A stretch of DNA of 64,000 nucleotides from Nemertoderma westbladi (Eukaryota > Xenacoelomorpha > Nemertodermatida > Nemertodermatidae): positions 42,108 through 106,107 of the forward strand of contig JAUCBJ010008596.1 in NCBI GenBank assembly GCA_032718475.1. The letters run 5' to 3'. The notes beneath the pieces were generated by a model, which was not told the origin of the DNA, did not search any database, and saw nothing but the letters and a program-made list of their open reading frames with translations. Numbering within the stretch: the stretch's first letter is position 1; each line of letters starts with the position of its first letter. The translations under genes were made by a program, and so were the position numbers. This document shows, in pieces, positions 22,937 to 35,142 of this stretch.

Positions 22937-24275
22937 AGTGAGCGGGAGACCCACCCCATCCTCGAGCCCCAGCCCGCTGCACCACCTTACCCAAGAGCCA
23001 CGCAGGCAGTGGGAGGAGCCACGGATGATGGCAAAGGAAATCCGCCTCCGCACCCATCCCATAACTGTGCTGTACGGGCGGTCCCATGCCCGGTGAAGCC
23101 TCTCGGAAATCACCCGCAACAGTTTATTGGCCTGGGGGGCCAACACTCCTTCACACGATGCGACAAAGGGTGAGAAGTCACCTTGGCGCACTGATACAGC
23201 CTCAGAGTAAAGCCGTTTCTTTGCGTCCTCAGCCGACTCCATGATGGAACTGGTGGTGCGCTTCAGGTACGACTCGGCGTCAAGGTTGATTGTCTGTATG
23301 TCTATCAACGCCTGAGTCTGAACACTGAAGGCACCACGTATCCCAACGTCGCACCGCAGTCCTTCCCCCATACCATCCTCGAGCTGCTCCCATACCACGG
23401 GCTCGAGAATAACGTTTCGTGGTCCGAAAGCTAGCGCGGCGAGATCTCCAACGGCATCCCAGAGTTCATTATGCCGCTGGATTACCAGACCCCCCCCCCC
23501 CCATTCTTGCAGTTGAGGCCGTGGTTTAGGTCGAAGCCTGAACCACAGCCGTCACAGTGACTTGGGACCCCCACCAGCGGCCTACCATACCGGATGGCTA
23601 GCGCGTCCCTGAATTCCTGTGGAGACAGGCCAAACTGGTGTTCCGCCAATGGGACTGACGAAACCCATCCGCCTGTCTTCATCTCGGTGGCGCTCTGCAC
23701 AGTCCGATGTCGAGCGTCCGGCAACCATTCCAGAACTTCCTCCAACACCTTAACCTCGATGCGGTTCCTCTCCTGGCGTTCATCCTTCCTTGCTGCTGCC
23801 AGGCACTTTCGATGGGTGTCCGTCGAGAACTCCTCCAGACCCCTCAACACCCTCGTCAACACACTCGTCCCCTTCCTAGAGACCTCAAAGACACAGTCTG
23901 CCTCAGCCTCAGGATTACATAGACCCAGTCCTCCCCGGCTGGGAGACAGGGCAAATAAGTCGCGTTCGGGCTGTGATACCCCCCACCAATAACCGCAGGT
24001 AGGAACCTGTCCCACAAGGACTCCTCCAGGATGCCAAACTCGTCGCTGCACTTGGGGACGACCCGCTGGACATAGGCCCACTCACGCTGGAGCGAGCACA
24101 CCATTGCTAAGAATGCTGCGTGGGGCTGGGCCTCCGCCATTACAGTAAACCGGTCTACAGCGTCTACCCACGCCGCAACCTTTGCCCCCACGAAACTCCG
24201 GCTCTCAACTATTCGATGCCCTGAGACAATGTTCACCTCGAGTCCAGTGAACACCCGCCGAGCTTCATCCATGAA
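22937..24275 (-). pseudogene. C-terminal part of another retroelement polyprotein, frameshifted
   Basis: Three minus frames, 23856-24272, 23482-24081 and 22910-23398, read as consecutive parts of one protein. In order they carry AQPHAAFLAMVCSLQREW, RDLFALSPSRGGLGL, a Cys/His cluster CDGCGSGFDLNHGLNCKNGG, DVGIRGAFSVQTQALIDI and PYSTVMGWVRRRISFAII. This series is familiar from the region downstream of the RT core in retroelements common in marine invertebrates. I cannot name the clade with certainty. The RT core itself is absent, cut where family A copy B begins. A C13 run at 23490-23502 coincides with one frame break, next to the Cys/His cluster. Confidence 0.55.
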
Positions 24276-24767
24276 CTTGGGTCAGGTCAGGTATTCTAGG
24301 TCATTGCTGATCAAGAAAACTTGCCACCTCCATGCAACATAAAGGAGGTGCCACCTGTAGCTGCAGAGGCCCTCTTACTAGGGAAAATCTGGTCCTGTAA
24401 CTAGGACCCCCTTCATTCTGGGATAAGGACACCCTTGGTCCTGGATTAAGGACCCATATACTTGGCTGCAGGGGTATATGGCCTGGCCAGGCAGATGGTG
24501 ATCTACCAATGGCTGGTCAGGAGTAGACTGTTCTCATGTCCACTCTGAGAGCACTTCACTGCGACCTGCACCTGGCAACAGGGGTACAGGGCATGACCCA
24601 GCAGATGAGCTGCACAGCCAATGGTGGGTCATGTGCGGAGAGTAGATATGGGTGATGGGCCTCATATCTGACTCCACTGCAACACCCACCCCGTGGAATG
24701 GCAAACCAGGGTGTGGTATTTGCCCAGAGAGCTGACTCGGCAAAAAAGCACCCCCCAACCCCCACTA

Positions 24768-25766
24768 TGGATTACATTAGTAATGCGGAGGTCCAGCCAC
24801 TAAAGGCCAGTGGAATGACTGGACACAATCGGCCTCACAGGCGTCAGTTATCTCCTGACCGGCTGCCTGTCTCACCCCCTACTGGAGAGAGAGCGGCAAA
24901 CAATTCTTTGGGTCCCTTTCCTGATGACCTTTCTGGCCCAAACCCTGGGTCACCAGGGAGGCCAGATTGTGAGGGAGAGGGATTATGGAGTTGGAGGCTA
25001 CTCTCATGTTCCACCCCGACCAACAAAGCCATTGGTAAATCTGAGGCAAGTCACTAGACTAGCCTCAGTAAAAACACCCTAACACTCGGGTCCTCAATGC
25101 GACAAGGTGAGCTGACTGCTTTGGCAGATAAGCTTTCTCTTAGTGCAGTGGGTGTTCAAGAGCACCGAATGCAGACTGGACAGACTGATGAGGTTCTGAT
25201 TAAGGACATGGGGGGCAGTTGGCGACTCGCCCTCGCTTCAGCAGATGATAGTGGCGATGGTGGAATTGGTCCTATTGATGAATCCAACTGCACATGCAGC
25301 ATTGGACAAAATAGACCAAATCTCTAACCGCATCATCCGTTGCCACTTCTCATGTTCTGGAAGACTGGCTAAGAAGTTTCCTAAGGTGGTTCTGATTGTG
25401 TGCTACTCTCCAACTAGTGTTGCCCCTGTAGAGGAGGTGGAAAATTTCTACCAGAATCTACAAGCAGCTACTGATGGAGTGGATCAGCATGGATTCTTAA
25501 CATTCCTGGGAGACTTTAATGCAAGTCTGCATCAATCACCTACATCGCCCTGGGTCTATAGCAATAGTGTTAACCAAAATTCCGTCCATCTTCAGGATTT
25601 TATCTCTGGAAATGGATTGTTTTCGGCTGGAACCCAGTTCAAGAAGCGAACTGGAAAGCTATGGACTCATAGTGGACCCAGTGGTCACAAGTCCCAGATA
25701 GACCATATCCTGTTTCGTAGGAAATACAGGAGCTCATTACAAGACTGTAATGCATTTACACTATGA
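24768..25766 (+). pseudogene. Family A ORF, N-terminal region and AP-endonuclease
   Basis: The likely start is the ATG at 24768 (MDYISNAEV), shared with copy C. After a Pro/Ser-rich leader and a frameshift, endonuclease motifs appear: MRQGELTALADKLSLSAVGVQEHR (catalytic Glu in QEHR), VVLIVCYSPTSVAPVEEVE, FLGDFNASL (Asp/Asn pair) and SGHKSQIDHILFRRKYRSS (Asp-His near the end). These match the EEP fold of LINE endonucleases that nick the target. The frame is broken between 24950 and 25330 and again at 25766. Confidence 0.8.
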
Positions 25767-25793
25767 CCCTTCTCCAGTGATCACCGCCTTATT

Positions 25794-27971
25794 GTGGCCA
25801 AGGTAAGACTTAGTCTGCGTGCTAGCAGAGCAACAAAATCTACCTTGCCGCGGCATGACTGGTCCTCTCTGTTGCGACAGCCAAGTGTGAGATCCAGCTT
25901 CACACTACAGCTGAGCAACAGGTATGAGGCTCTTGCCTCTGAGGCGGCAGATCACTGTGAGGGCTATACTGCCTTCACAGAGGCAGTTAAGTTAGCAGCT
26001 GCAGAAAAAACAGTTCCTGTATACCCTCGAAACAGGAAACGGGCCCCCTGGACTGACAAAAAAATTCAGAAGTGCCGAAATGACCTCTACAAGGCGCAGA
26101 AAGAGTCTCGACTCAAACAGACTACAGCGGCCAAGAATACAGTTAAGGCTGCATTTATGTCCCTGAACAGGCAGTACTCGGTTAATTTACAGGAGCTAAT
26201 AAACCAAGGTTGATGCCATCAATGATGCTGACGACAGCAGGCAATCATCCCAGGCATAGAGATCGATTAACTTGCTTGCTGGTCGAAAAAGCCAATCAAC
26301 CACCAAGGTTAAGGCTGAATCACCAGCCGATCGCCTCAATGGTTGGAAGGCCCACTTTGAAAAGCTCCTCAATAATGACAGGGTATTGCCTGATAAATTT
26401 ATAGAAGTAAAATTGTCTGAGTCTGTACTCCCAGATATTCCCATTGGTGATATCTCCTTTGTAGAAGTGAAGACTGCTGCAAAGAGCATTAAGACCAATC
26501 GTGCCAGTGGAGTAGATGGTGTTCCCCCTGAGGTCTTTAAAATACCTGAGTGTTTAAAGCTCATCTATCCCATCATAGTAGACATGCACCGTGCAACAAG
26601 AGTCCCACAAGAAATGAAAACAAATAAGTTGGTGCCAGTTCCCAAGAAGGGCAACCTAACACTATGGTTCTTTTCGGTGAATCTCATTGATCTCGATTGC
26701 TACAAAGCTATACAATAGAATTCTATTAAATCGCATCAGGGATCCCATTGAGAGACTGCTCCTTGGAAATCAGAATGGGTTCCGTAAAGGTCGTGGGACC
26801 ATGGAGCCCATTTTGGCCCTTGGAAGGATAATAGAAGAGTCTTGAAGAAAAGTCTAAGATACGCCTTCAAGGCCTTTGATTCAGTCTCTCGCTCACGTAT
26901 GTTCAGCATACTTTCATTATATGGGATTCCTGATGAAATTATTGCAGCAATCAGATCAGTATACGATGGTTCAACAACATTTGTATCTACTGTTGAAGGT
27001 GACACAGAACCATTTGAAGTGTTATGGGGCGTCCTCCAAGGAGACACACTTGCACCATTCTTGTTCATTATTGTGGTTGACTATGTTCTACGCATGTCCT
27101 TAGATCATCATAATGATGATGGGGTGATGATAACTCCACCTACTGGCTCCAGAAGTCGAGGAAATCCTGCCAAGTACCTAACTGATCTAGACTTTGCTGA
27201 TGACTTAAGAGTACTCTCAGAATCATTAGAGGGAGCCCAACGGCTCCTCAGCTCATTAGAACATGCTCCTTCTAGTGTTGGTATTTTTTTTAACTCCAGA
27301 AAGACCAAAATTTTGACAGTTAACTTTGAAAGTCCTCAGCAATTCTCTGATCGGATGAGCATAAGCTCAAAGGATGGTATGCTTGAACATGTGGACGACT
27401 TCTGTTACCTGGGATCATGGATCCGGAAGTCAGGTAAGGACCTTCGAATACGTAAGGGAAAGGCATGAGCAGCCTGAATAGGCTTTCCAGGATTTGGAAG
27501 TCACCGAGAATTAATCGGAAACTTAAGGTCTGATTATTTAGAGCAGCAGTAGTTCCAGTACTCCTCTACGGGAGTCCATGCTGGGCTCTAACTGCTGAGG
27601 ACACCAAATCTCTGGATGGCACATTCACAAGAATGCTACGCCGGGTTCATTGTGTCAATTACAATGCACACATCTCCAACCAGACACTATATGACATTGG
27701 AGGTGTCTCATTGGTTCCCCCAAGCTTGACACTAGAACAAAATCGCCTCCGCTTTGCAGGACATTGCTTTCGCCGTGAGGACCAGCCAGTGCATAATCTT
27801 GTACTTTGGCAGCCTCATGGAGTGAATAAGCATGGTGGACAGCCCAAGACTTTCTTGAGACGCATCTTAAAGGACACTGACCTTGAAGATGCGGATGATC
27901 TAGCAAATGTCATGGGTGATAGGGAGTTGTGGCGGTGCAATTTTGTTGACAAGCCGGCACAGCATTCTTAA
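25794..27971 (+). pseudogene. Family A ORF, linker and reverse transcriptase (copy B)
   Basis: The pieces at 25794-26213, 26272-26718, 26842-27468 and 27633-27971 align in order with the open RT frame of copy A at 20869-22880. Catalytic FADD is retained (DLDFADDLRVLSE, about 27190). A short region around the first-Asp box is damaged at 26830-26870, and stops occur at 27467 and 27532. Non-functional. Confidence 0.85.
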
Positions 27972-28189
27972 AAATGCAGCTGCAATGCAGCATGCCGATC
28001 CTAGTAGTACAAATACTGAAACTGAAGTAGGCCTAATACTGTAGGTACATCGGTACGAAACCTAATAACAGAATTCGTTGTTCTGAAGGCAATAGGCCTA
28101 TTGGTACGAATCCTAACTGAAGCATGGTAACTGGCCAAAGCGTAGTTAATATAAAATATTTGGTGCTGGAGTAATTATTTTAGGTTGGC

Positions 28190-28965
28190 AAGTAATTATT
28201 TTTGGGGGATGAATAATTGTTTTTGTAGGATGAATAGTTGTTGTTTTTGGAGGATGAATAATTGTTTTTGGGGAATCAATAATTGATTTTGGGGGTAGAA
28301 TAATTGTTTTTGTGGGAAGATTAGTTGTTTTTGGGGGATAAATAATTGTGTTTGGGGAATCAATAATTCTTTTTGGGGGATGAATAATTGTTTTTGGGGG
28401 TAGAATAATTGTTTTTGGGGGTAGAATAATTGTTTTTGGGGATAGAATAATTGTTTTTGTGGGATGATAATTTTTTTGGGGGAAGAATAATTGTTTTTGG
28501 GGGGTGAATAATTGTTTTTGGGGGATGAATGATTGTTTTTGGGGGTAGAATAATTGTTTTTGGGGATAGAATAATTGTTTTTGGGGATAGAATAATTGTT
28601 TTTATGGGATGAAAATTTTTTTTGGGGGAAGAATAATGGTTTTTGGGGGAAGAATAATTGTTTTTGGGGGATGAATAATTGTTTTTGGGGGTAGAATAAT
28701 TGTTTTTGGGGATAGAATAATTGTTTTTGTGGGATGAATAATTATTTTGGGGGAAGAATAATTGTTTTTGGGGGATGAATAATTGTTTTTGGGGGAAGAA
28801 TAATTGTTTTTGGGGGAAGAATAATTGTTTTTGGGGGATGAATAATTGTTTTTGGGGATGAATAATTGTTTTTTCGAAATCAATAATTGTTTATGGGGGA
28901 TGAATTATTGTTTTTGGGGATGAGTAATTGTTTTTGGAAGATGAATAATTGTTTTTGGTGAGAGG
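28190..28965. repeat. ~22-bp minisatellite (aataattgtttttgggggatg)
   Basis: About 35 units run across 775 bp, with variants gggtaga, ggaaga and gggatag between the T5G5 blocks. Strong G-rich/C-rich strand asymmetry is visible. Translation of the minus strand gives a spurious repeat of NNYSSPK. Confidence 0.93.
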
Positions 28966-28969
28966 GATA

Positions 28970-29615
28970 TTCAAAATTGGGGGATGTGAATTGGTGCTAC
29001 AAAAAAATATATTTGGTGCAAAATAATTATTTTGGTGTTAAATCATCTAATTTCGGGTGGCATTCAATAAGTGGCGTTTGTAAAATCTGCCTGTATTAGG
29101 GCTCAACTACTCTTGCATGAAAAGTCTGAGGATAAACAAATCCGAGGAATCCGATTTTGAGGAAAAAAGTCTGGGACAACAAGAATAGGACGATGATGAG
29201 AGAAATTAAAACTTAAAGATGAGAATTCCTGGACGAAATGACGGATGGAGTGATTCTCTGGGGTAAAAAGTCATTGCCGTTCAATCGAAAGTCAACGAAT
29301 AGTCCAAGACAGCAGTCACCAGGACATGGTATGCGACAAGAAGATGTGTGACCAATTAGTATACAATACTTACAGTCAACCTAGTCTAAACTATCCACTA
29401 ACGTTCTGGTGTTGGCTCGTCTTCCTCTCCAACAATATATATTGAGCTGAAGTTGATTTCCAAGTCAGTCCCATAATATCCAGGTTTGAATAAAACTGAT
29501 TGTTCCGTATAATTGACGCCCCTGAAATTGTGGTTAGGAAGGTAATGTAATATAATGATTTTCTATTGAAAAATCGGTTATAAATTAGTTAATATATTAA
29601 CAAGCTATTGCTAAT
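28970..29615. other. No gene seen
   Basis: Spacer. No coding motif, and no repeat relationship to the rest of the window that I can see. Confidence 0.4.
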
Positions 29616-30487
29616 GAATATTAATATGTGGCATGCCAAGTAGGATTTTATGGTCGATTCTGGTAGAGAATTTTTCGGGCTATCTAGTGGTATATGTTAC
29701 GATATATGGCGCTGTGTACCTATATTAGTCGTCATACAGTATAATTATATGATATATGCAATGATATTTAGATAAGGAAAGCAAAATGCCCATATATTTT
29801 GAATTTATCCATTTTATACAGTATGTAGTCCTACCTAGGTAATTTTGTAGTTAAACATGAGTAATAGTTCCACGGTAGCAAGTTTCCTATGAAACCCTTG
29901 ATATAAGCTTGCTGTTATTAGCATCAATAGGACTAACTGTGTATTGGTTTTAATTTTCTTTATATTTGCGCTAAATTGATTTTTATGTACCGTATTATTA
30001 GTACCGATTAATTAAGCATCGCTAAAATTACCATATATGGCGACGATTTGTGATTTCGAGGAACGATAGGTTCACAATCCGGCTTCCTTATTGGCCTAAC
30101 TGCTTCCAGGTTGGTCTAATGGTAGTGCGGATTGAGGAACCAATCAGAGAACTATTGCATCATCCCTCGTGAATCACCTATAAATTGGCGGTATTTCCGG
30201 TATGTGCTTTGTAATTCTAATTTTTGCATAATCTTAGTCTCTTTCAGTGTATCTCACTAATCTCAGTAATTCTTTGTGTATTTCTGTATTTCCATTTGTT
30301 TTCTTGCAATAATTTGCAATTTTGTAATTTCTGCTGATTTCTTGCTGTGTTTCTCACTTCAATCCCAATGATTACTGCTAATTACAATCGGAACTATGAT
30401 TTCTACCATGACCTACTATAACACGACCCGGAATGCTGCTGCAGGCGTAAAAATTTAGTGGGGTAACTTTCAACTTTAATAACAAAG

Positions 30488-32106
30488 TTGTCGCAATTTC
30501 GTTTCTCCCAAGTTTAGTATCCCTTTCAAGTTGATCTATATATGTTATGGACGGTCGTCCACGACTATGCTTTCCATGAGTTGGTTGCCAGAGAAGTAGA
30601 TCCGGTATGACCTCGTGTTTACTTCGCCAGCAGTGCCCACTGAATCTTAATCTGCGTTCACGGAGGGTGGTTGATACAGGTGGTATTGTACCATAAAGCT
30701 CGGCGTTTGTCATGTGTTGTCTCCAGCTGATGTTTAGGGCTGCCCTTAGTAGTCTTGTGTAGCAACCATCAATTCGTTGTTCCAAGTGATTTAGTCAGTG
30801 TCCAGGTCTCAACCCTGTATAAAAATACACTTTCCACTGTGGCTCGAAAGAACTTAAGTCTTCAGGTGCCTGGAGAGATCTGATTTCCAGATGGTATCCA
30901 TTTTTGATAGAGCTACCCAAGCCTTTGCTTTCCTAACTTCTATGTCCTTTTTGCTACTCTCTATCCATGATCCAAGGTACTGGAAGTCATCGACCTTCCT
31001 TAGTTGATTATTATCAATGGTTGTCAAGTTTCCATCAACATTAAAGGTCATGAATTCGGTCTTTGTAGCATTTATATGCAATCCAACCTCCTTAGCAGCC
31101 CTCTCCACTTTATTTAGTAGAAGCTGTGCATCTGCTAGCCTATTAGAGAGCAGGGCGATGTCATCCGCAAAATCTGTGTCTGTGACTGTAGTTGCCGGAT
31201 ATCTACTACTTTTCTTTGACTTAATTCCTTCAATCAGTCTCCGTAGTGCAAGTATCTGAGCTATTGTTGATCTACTTGGTCAAAATCCGTTTTGGCTCTT
31301 ACGCAGTAGTTTCTCTATGTGAGGCCTAATCCTATATAGAATAATTTTATTGTATATTTTGGCAGCTACCACAAGCAGACAGATCCCACGATAGTTTGTT
31401 GGTATGCCGAGGTCTCCTTTCTTGGTGAGAGGCTTTAGTTGACCTTTAGTCCAAATTGGTGGCATTCAATAATGGTCTGTTTAGCACTCCGGTTTTCCAT
31501 ACCTCCGCTGGGATTTCTTCTAATCCACTCGCTTTATTATTGGACATGCTTTTAATGCTTCTTTGGAGTTCGGCAGGTGTGACGTCCCCTGTTTCTATAG
31601 GTAGTGTCTTCTCGATGTCTCTGACCTCGATGTTTGGTGGCTGTCCAAGCAAGTTGCTGAAGTGATTTTTCCACTTTCCAACACATTCTTCAGGACTATC
31701 GGCTTTGAGGCGCCCCTATGCACAACTTTTCCGACCAGATACCTCATTTACAGTTTGCCAGGTAAGTCTTGATTGTTGCTGTATGTGAGCAGTTGTAATT
31801 GCTTCAGATTTATCCTGTATGTACTTTTCCTGGCTGATGTTGTAGGCCAATTTAAGATCGTCCTTAGCTTTCTCAACCTTGTTAATGTTTTCGGTTGTTG
31901 GTTGTTCGGTTTTAACTTTGTAGGCTATCTTAAGATTTTCTCTCTTTCAAGTAACCTCAGAGTTTTGCCATGGCACATACTGTTTTCGTTTGGGTTTCTG
32001 GGGGATATGCCTCTTGGCTGATTTCTTGTGGGCTGTTATTATATTCTGGTATATTGAATTGGTGGATTGGTCTTCATCTGACTTCATCTCTGACTGATTG
32101 CGAAGG
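30488..32106 (-). pseudogene. LINE RT (FADD type) inside the P-like element, decayed
   Basis: Minus-strand pieces in order from 32100 down: a linker (KAKDDLKLAYNISQEKY), NNKASGLEEIPAEVWK at about 31560, NYRGICLLVVAAKIYNKI at about 31385, then a jump that removes most of the palm to a DTDFADDIALLS box at about 31170. YLGSWIESSKKDIEVRKAKAW at about 30950 and a C-terminal RRLRFSGHCWR at about 30650 follow. It is distantly like family A. The 3' end is missing: the frame runs straight into the inner edge of the left inverted repeat at about 30488. Confidence 0.75.
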
Positions 32107-32108
32107 CA

Positions 32109-32965
32109 TTACACACTAGTGAAAATAGTAGAAGAATATGAATGGCGTTGACAGCCAATTTCTAATGATGGACTATTTCCAAGTACTTGTTGCAATATAG
32201 CAAGTGCTGCTGGTCGAAATGGGAGAGAACGCCGACGCAGTAGTCGTAGTGTCTCCACTTGTGCCAAAACTAAAAAATAATCTTTGACAATCTCGCGGAG
32301 ATTCGTTGCTGGGTATGTTAATCCCCCTTGATTGAGTAGGTCGAAGAATGGCCGGTCGGTTGCTCTTAATGATGTATCCTCAGCAATGGTATTGTTGCAT
32401 GTTTTGAATTTATTGCTTTTTAGTAGTTTGTGAGCAACGCATACGATGGCTTCCTTTGTGGCTTCATCTGTTTCGTATACGAATTCAATATGATACACAC
32501 TTTCACAGAGTTCCGTGTAATTGTTAGTTATAATTTCCTTGATAACTTTTTCCAACGATATGCTCTCCTTTAGTATTGATTTCACTGGCAATATATTTTC
32601 AGAGCGCAAAACCTCCATTAAACTTACCAAAAATCGGCCTCCACTCATCTCTGTCTGTACTTCGAGTATTGACGCTCCAATGGAACAGTTTGCAATTTTC
32701 AGGTAAGCACATACTCAAAGCTGCTATCGAGTAACTCGGTACACAAGTTGGCAATACCCCGGTTTGTCTGAATCAAGGCGCTTCTAGTTTCTTTAGTTAA
32801 CAACTTATGGGCTGGTTTATCAAGCCAATCAGAAAAGTTGTTCAAAAAGTCAACTTTTCCATCGCCTTTCACCACCGCATTGCCATTGCCAATAGCTAGA
32901 GGATGGAATCTTTCTTTTGTGTTGATTACTAACCACCAATTGTTGATAAGACGCAAGAACTCCGC
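32109..32965 (-). pseudogene. P-element/THAP9-like transposase, C-terminal half
   Basis: Minus frames 32699-32956 and 32109-32648 are consecutive, with an in-frame TGA and a frameshift between them. They show the conserved C-terminal block of P-type transposases: an EFLRLINNWWLVINT segment, LCTELLDSSFEYVLT, a 'leucine/Arg-Gln' segment across the stop, then MSGGRFLVSLMEVL, the counterpart of the 'SGGNy.vs..qvL' motif of P and THAP9. Such enzymes are GTP-dependent RNase H-fold recombinases. The N-terminal THAP zinc finger and most catalytic residues are not found upstream, where short tandem repeats begin at 32957. A relic. Confidence 0.7.
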
Positions 32966-33011
32966 AGTCCAAACTCCGCAGTCCGAACTCCACAGTCCGA
33001 ACTCCGCAGTA
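32957..33011. repeat. 13-14-bp tandem repeat (actccgcagtccga)
   Basis: About four units directly abut the 5' side of the surviving transposase segment and mark where homology ends. Confidence 0.75.
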
Positions 33012-34660
33012 CACTCTTAGAGGCACTTAGAGGAAATATTAGAGGCACGCTGAAATGGTATATAAATCGAAAATTGCTAATGCGAAGGGAACGTTTTGTT
33101 TTTTATTTCCGAAATGTGTTGCGCCGAATGACACTTTAGGAGCTAAACGTAAACAAGTTTCACATTTTGAGTCAATTTCTTCAATTCTGTAAAACAGTTA
33201 CCATTTCACCTGACCAGTGGGAACTGTGAATTTCCTTCCATTGATTTGATACGCAGGGTGATGACGACGATGACAGATAACATACATACAATATTATAGG
33301 CCTATTAAATAACTTTTAACGTAGTGTTTTTAATGGTTCTAGAATATAACACTCATACCAACTAGGCTTTTTTGGGTAATAATAATGTAATAATTAGTTA
33401 ATAAACAGAAATTATCTTTAAAAAACTTATTAACAACCTATTGTTAACAACAATAGTTAACAACCTATTATTAACTTATTTAATATTATAAAAAATAATA
33501 TAAATAAGAAAATTAAAATTGACAGTTTCCAAACAAATAGGTTTCTGTTTTCAAAAATACTAAAATTGATGAAAAATAAATTTAATACAAGTTTTTAATA
33601 AACACATAGAATAAAAAAAATGTTGAGGAAAAAAAGCATTTTTCCAATTCGCTACTATTTTCAAAAATACTAGCATTCATGAAAAAATAAATTCTCCACA
33701 AAAAAATATTTTATCCAAAAACACGCGCTAGTCAAAAAATACTAACTACCAAAAAATTTAATATACATTTTTTAGCCTCATGATGTTCCAGAAGACGAAG
33801 AACACAAGCTAGTACCGTTACAAAAAAGGGGGTGGGTCACCAAAAGCAGAAAAGTACCAATAAAAAGAGGTGTTTTAACTAAAAATTAATAGCTATAATA
33901 ATGTTTAGAAGGTATAGTAATTGTTCTAGAACAATAGAAACAATACTGATAATATATTCCGTAGGCCTATTATAGGAAAACAAAGACAGAAAAAGTGCAA
34001 AGATGGAAACTTTACCGGTAATGCCTTAATATGTAAAATATAACATGCATCAACACATTTAAGTAGCTACAATTGCTTATGAATTCCTGAATTCAAATAT
34101 TTTGTACAAGACAACCCAAATTATTTACATATAATTAGTAAATGTCTTCTGCCTAAAGTTGTAGTAATCGTTTAAATAACGAAAAATGCAAGAATTCCCA
34201 ATCGATCTAAGCATAGCCTTGTCAAGTCATTTCAAAAAATAATAGTTTATAAATTTGCAGATGACAATAATATTATGTTGGAACCTCTAACAACCGACGA
34301 CTATGCCGATAAAGCACTTTTCACCTCAGTAGATTGTATACATTTCAGGCTAGACTTAACAAATTTTATCTATGGATTGATTTTGTAATAGATTTTCCGA
34401 CATAGGATTGACTAAGTTCCTTTACAACAAGGAAACCTTCGATGAAGCAAGAACGATTATCAACGAAACAATATAGAGAACGATGAAATCCTTGGTGAAT
34501 GTCAGCTAAATGTATGGACAGACAAGCAATCGTTCTTCTAGAAGTAAAATGAAAAGGTAAAGTTTCATTAATAATATTTCGTTGATACCAGTAGTAGTGA
34601 CTAAACGTGCTGAGGAATAATAAAGTATAGCAATTGTTGAAAATTATTATAAAGCATAGG
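33012..34660. other. No gene seen; AT-rich interior of the P-like element
   Basis: About 1.6 kb of strongly AT-rich sequence with repeated 'caaaaatactaa' and 'aacaacctatt' words. No transposase exon is recognisable. Confidence 0.4.
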
Positions 34661-34666
34661 TTTGAT

Positions 34667-35142
34667 GGTTACCATGGCAACCAGGTAGTAAAATAATTTT
34701 ATAAATTTGTTACAATGTTACAAACCAATAATGTTTCATGAAGGTATGTCAGTAGCAATAAGAATATTCCAATAAATACAATTTAAACTTGAATACCAGT
34801 TGCTATGGCAACCTTAAATACAAAATAAACGCCCCCCCCCCCCCCACCCCTACCCCGCGGCGCGCAAGATATGACGAGATATTATTATCTTGATCAGGAT
34901 ATTGAATTTCTTAAAAAGATAAAAGCTAACTTTTTATCTGAAATATAGGTGAAAAGTGTATATATTTAAATCGTCGCTGCTGGTAGCTATGGTAACTAGG
35001 TGATGTTAAAACCTTCACTGAATATTGGCAACTAACCATACTATACTTGATTCAAGTTCTGACTTAATCGATATAAGTGTTCAGTTGTAAAATGCAAAAT
35101 AAATGTATATATTGAAATGACATTACTGGTTGCTATGGTAAT
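34667..35142. repeat. Four diverged repeats, each with an X-box-like palindrome
   Basis: ggttaccatggcaacc (34667-34682), gttgctatggcaac (34799-34812), gtagctatggtaac (34983-34996) and gttgctatggtaat (35129-35142) are spaced 131-184 bp apart within similar AT-rich surroundings. The first matches the imperfect palindrome bound by RFX proteins (GTNRCC...RGYAAC). This may be a subterminal repeat of the P-like element or only diverged satellite units. Confidence 0.5.
34832..34845. repeat. C14 homopolymer
   Basis: A run of 14 C bases follows g at 34831 and is followed by accccta. Confidence 0.9.

Larger units (their letters stand above)
24284..28012 (+). mobile_element. LINE family A, near full-length copy B (broken)
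   Basis: This is the most complete family A copy: 5' UTR 24284-24740, coding region about 24768-27971, conserved 3' tail to 28012. Its layout (one ORF with endonuclease then RT, short TAG tail) defines the element at about 3.7 kb. The copy is inactive, since several frameshifts and stops break the frame (around 24985, 25300, 25766, 26215, 26660, 26840 and 27470). Confidence 0.85.

Noticed and set aside
28602-28883. 93-codon minus frame of repeated NNYSSPK
   Set aside because: Product of the 22-bp minisatellite, not a protein gene.
28190-28965. Regularly spaced repeats as a possible CRISPR array
   Set aside because: Units are contiguous with no unique spacers, and the sequence is eukaryotic.
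30105-30150. tRNA-like ggttggtctaatggtagtgcgg
   Set aside because: No acceptor stem or anticodon arm can be formed around it.
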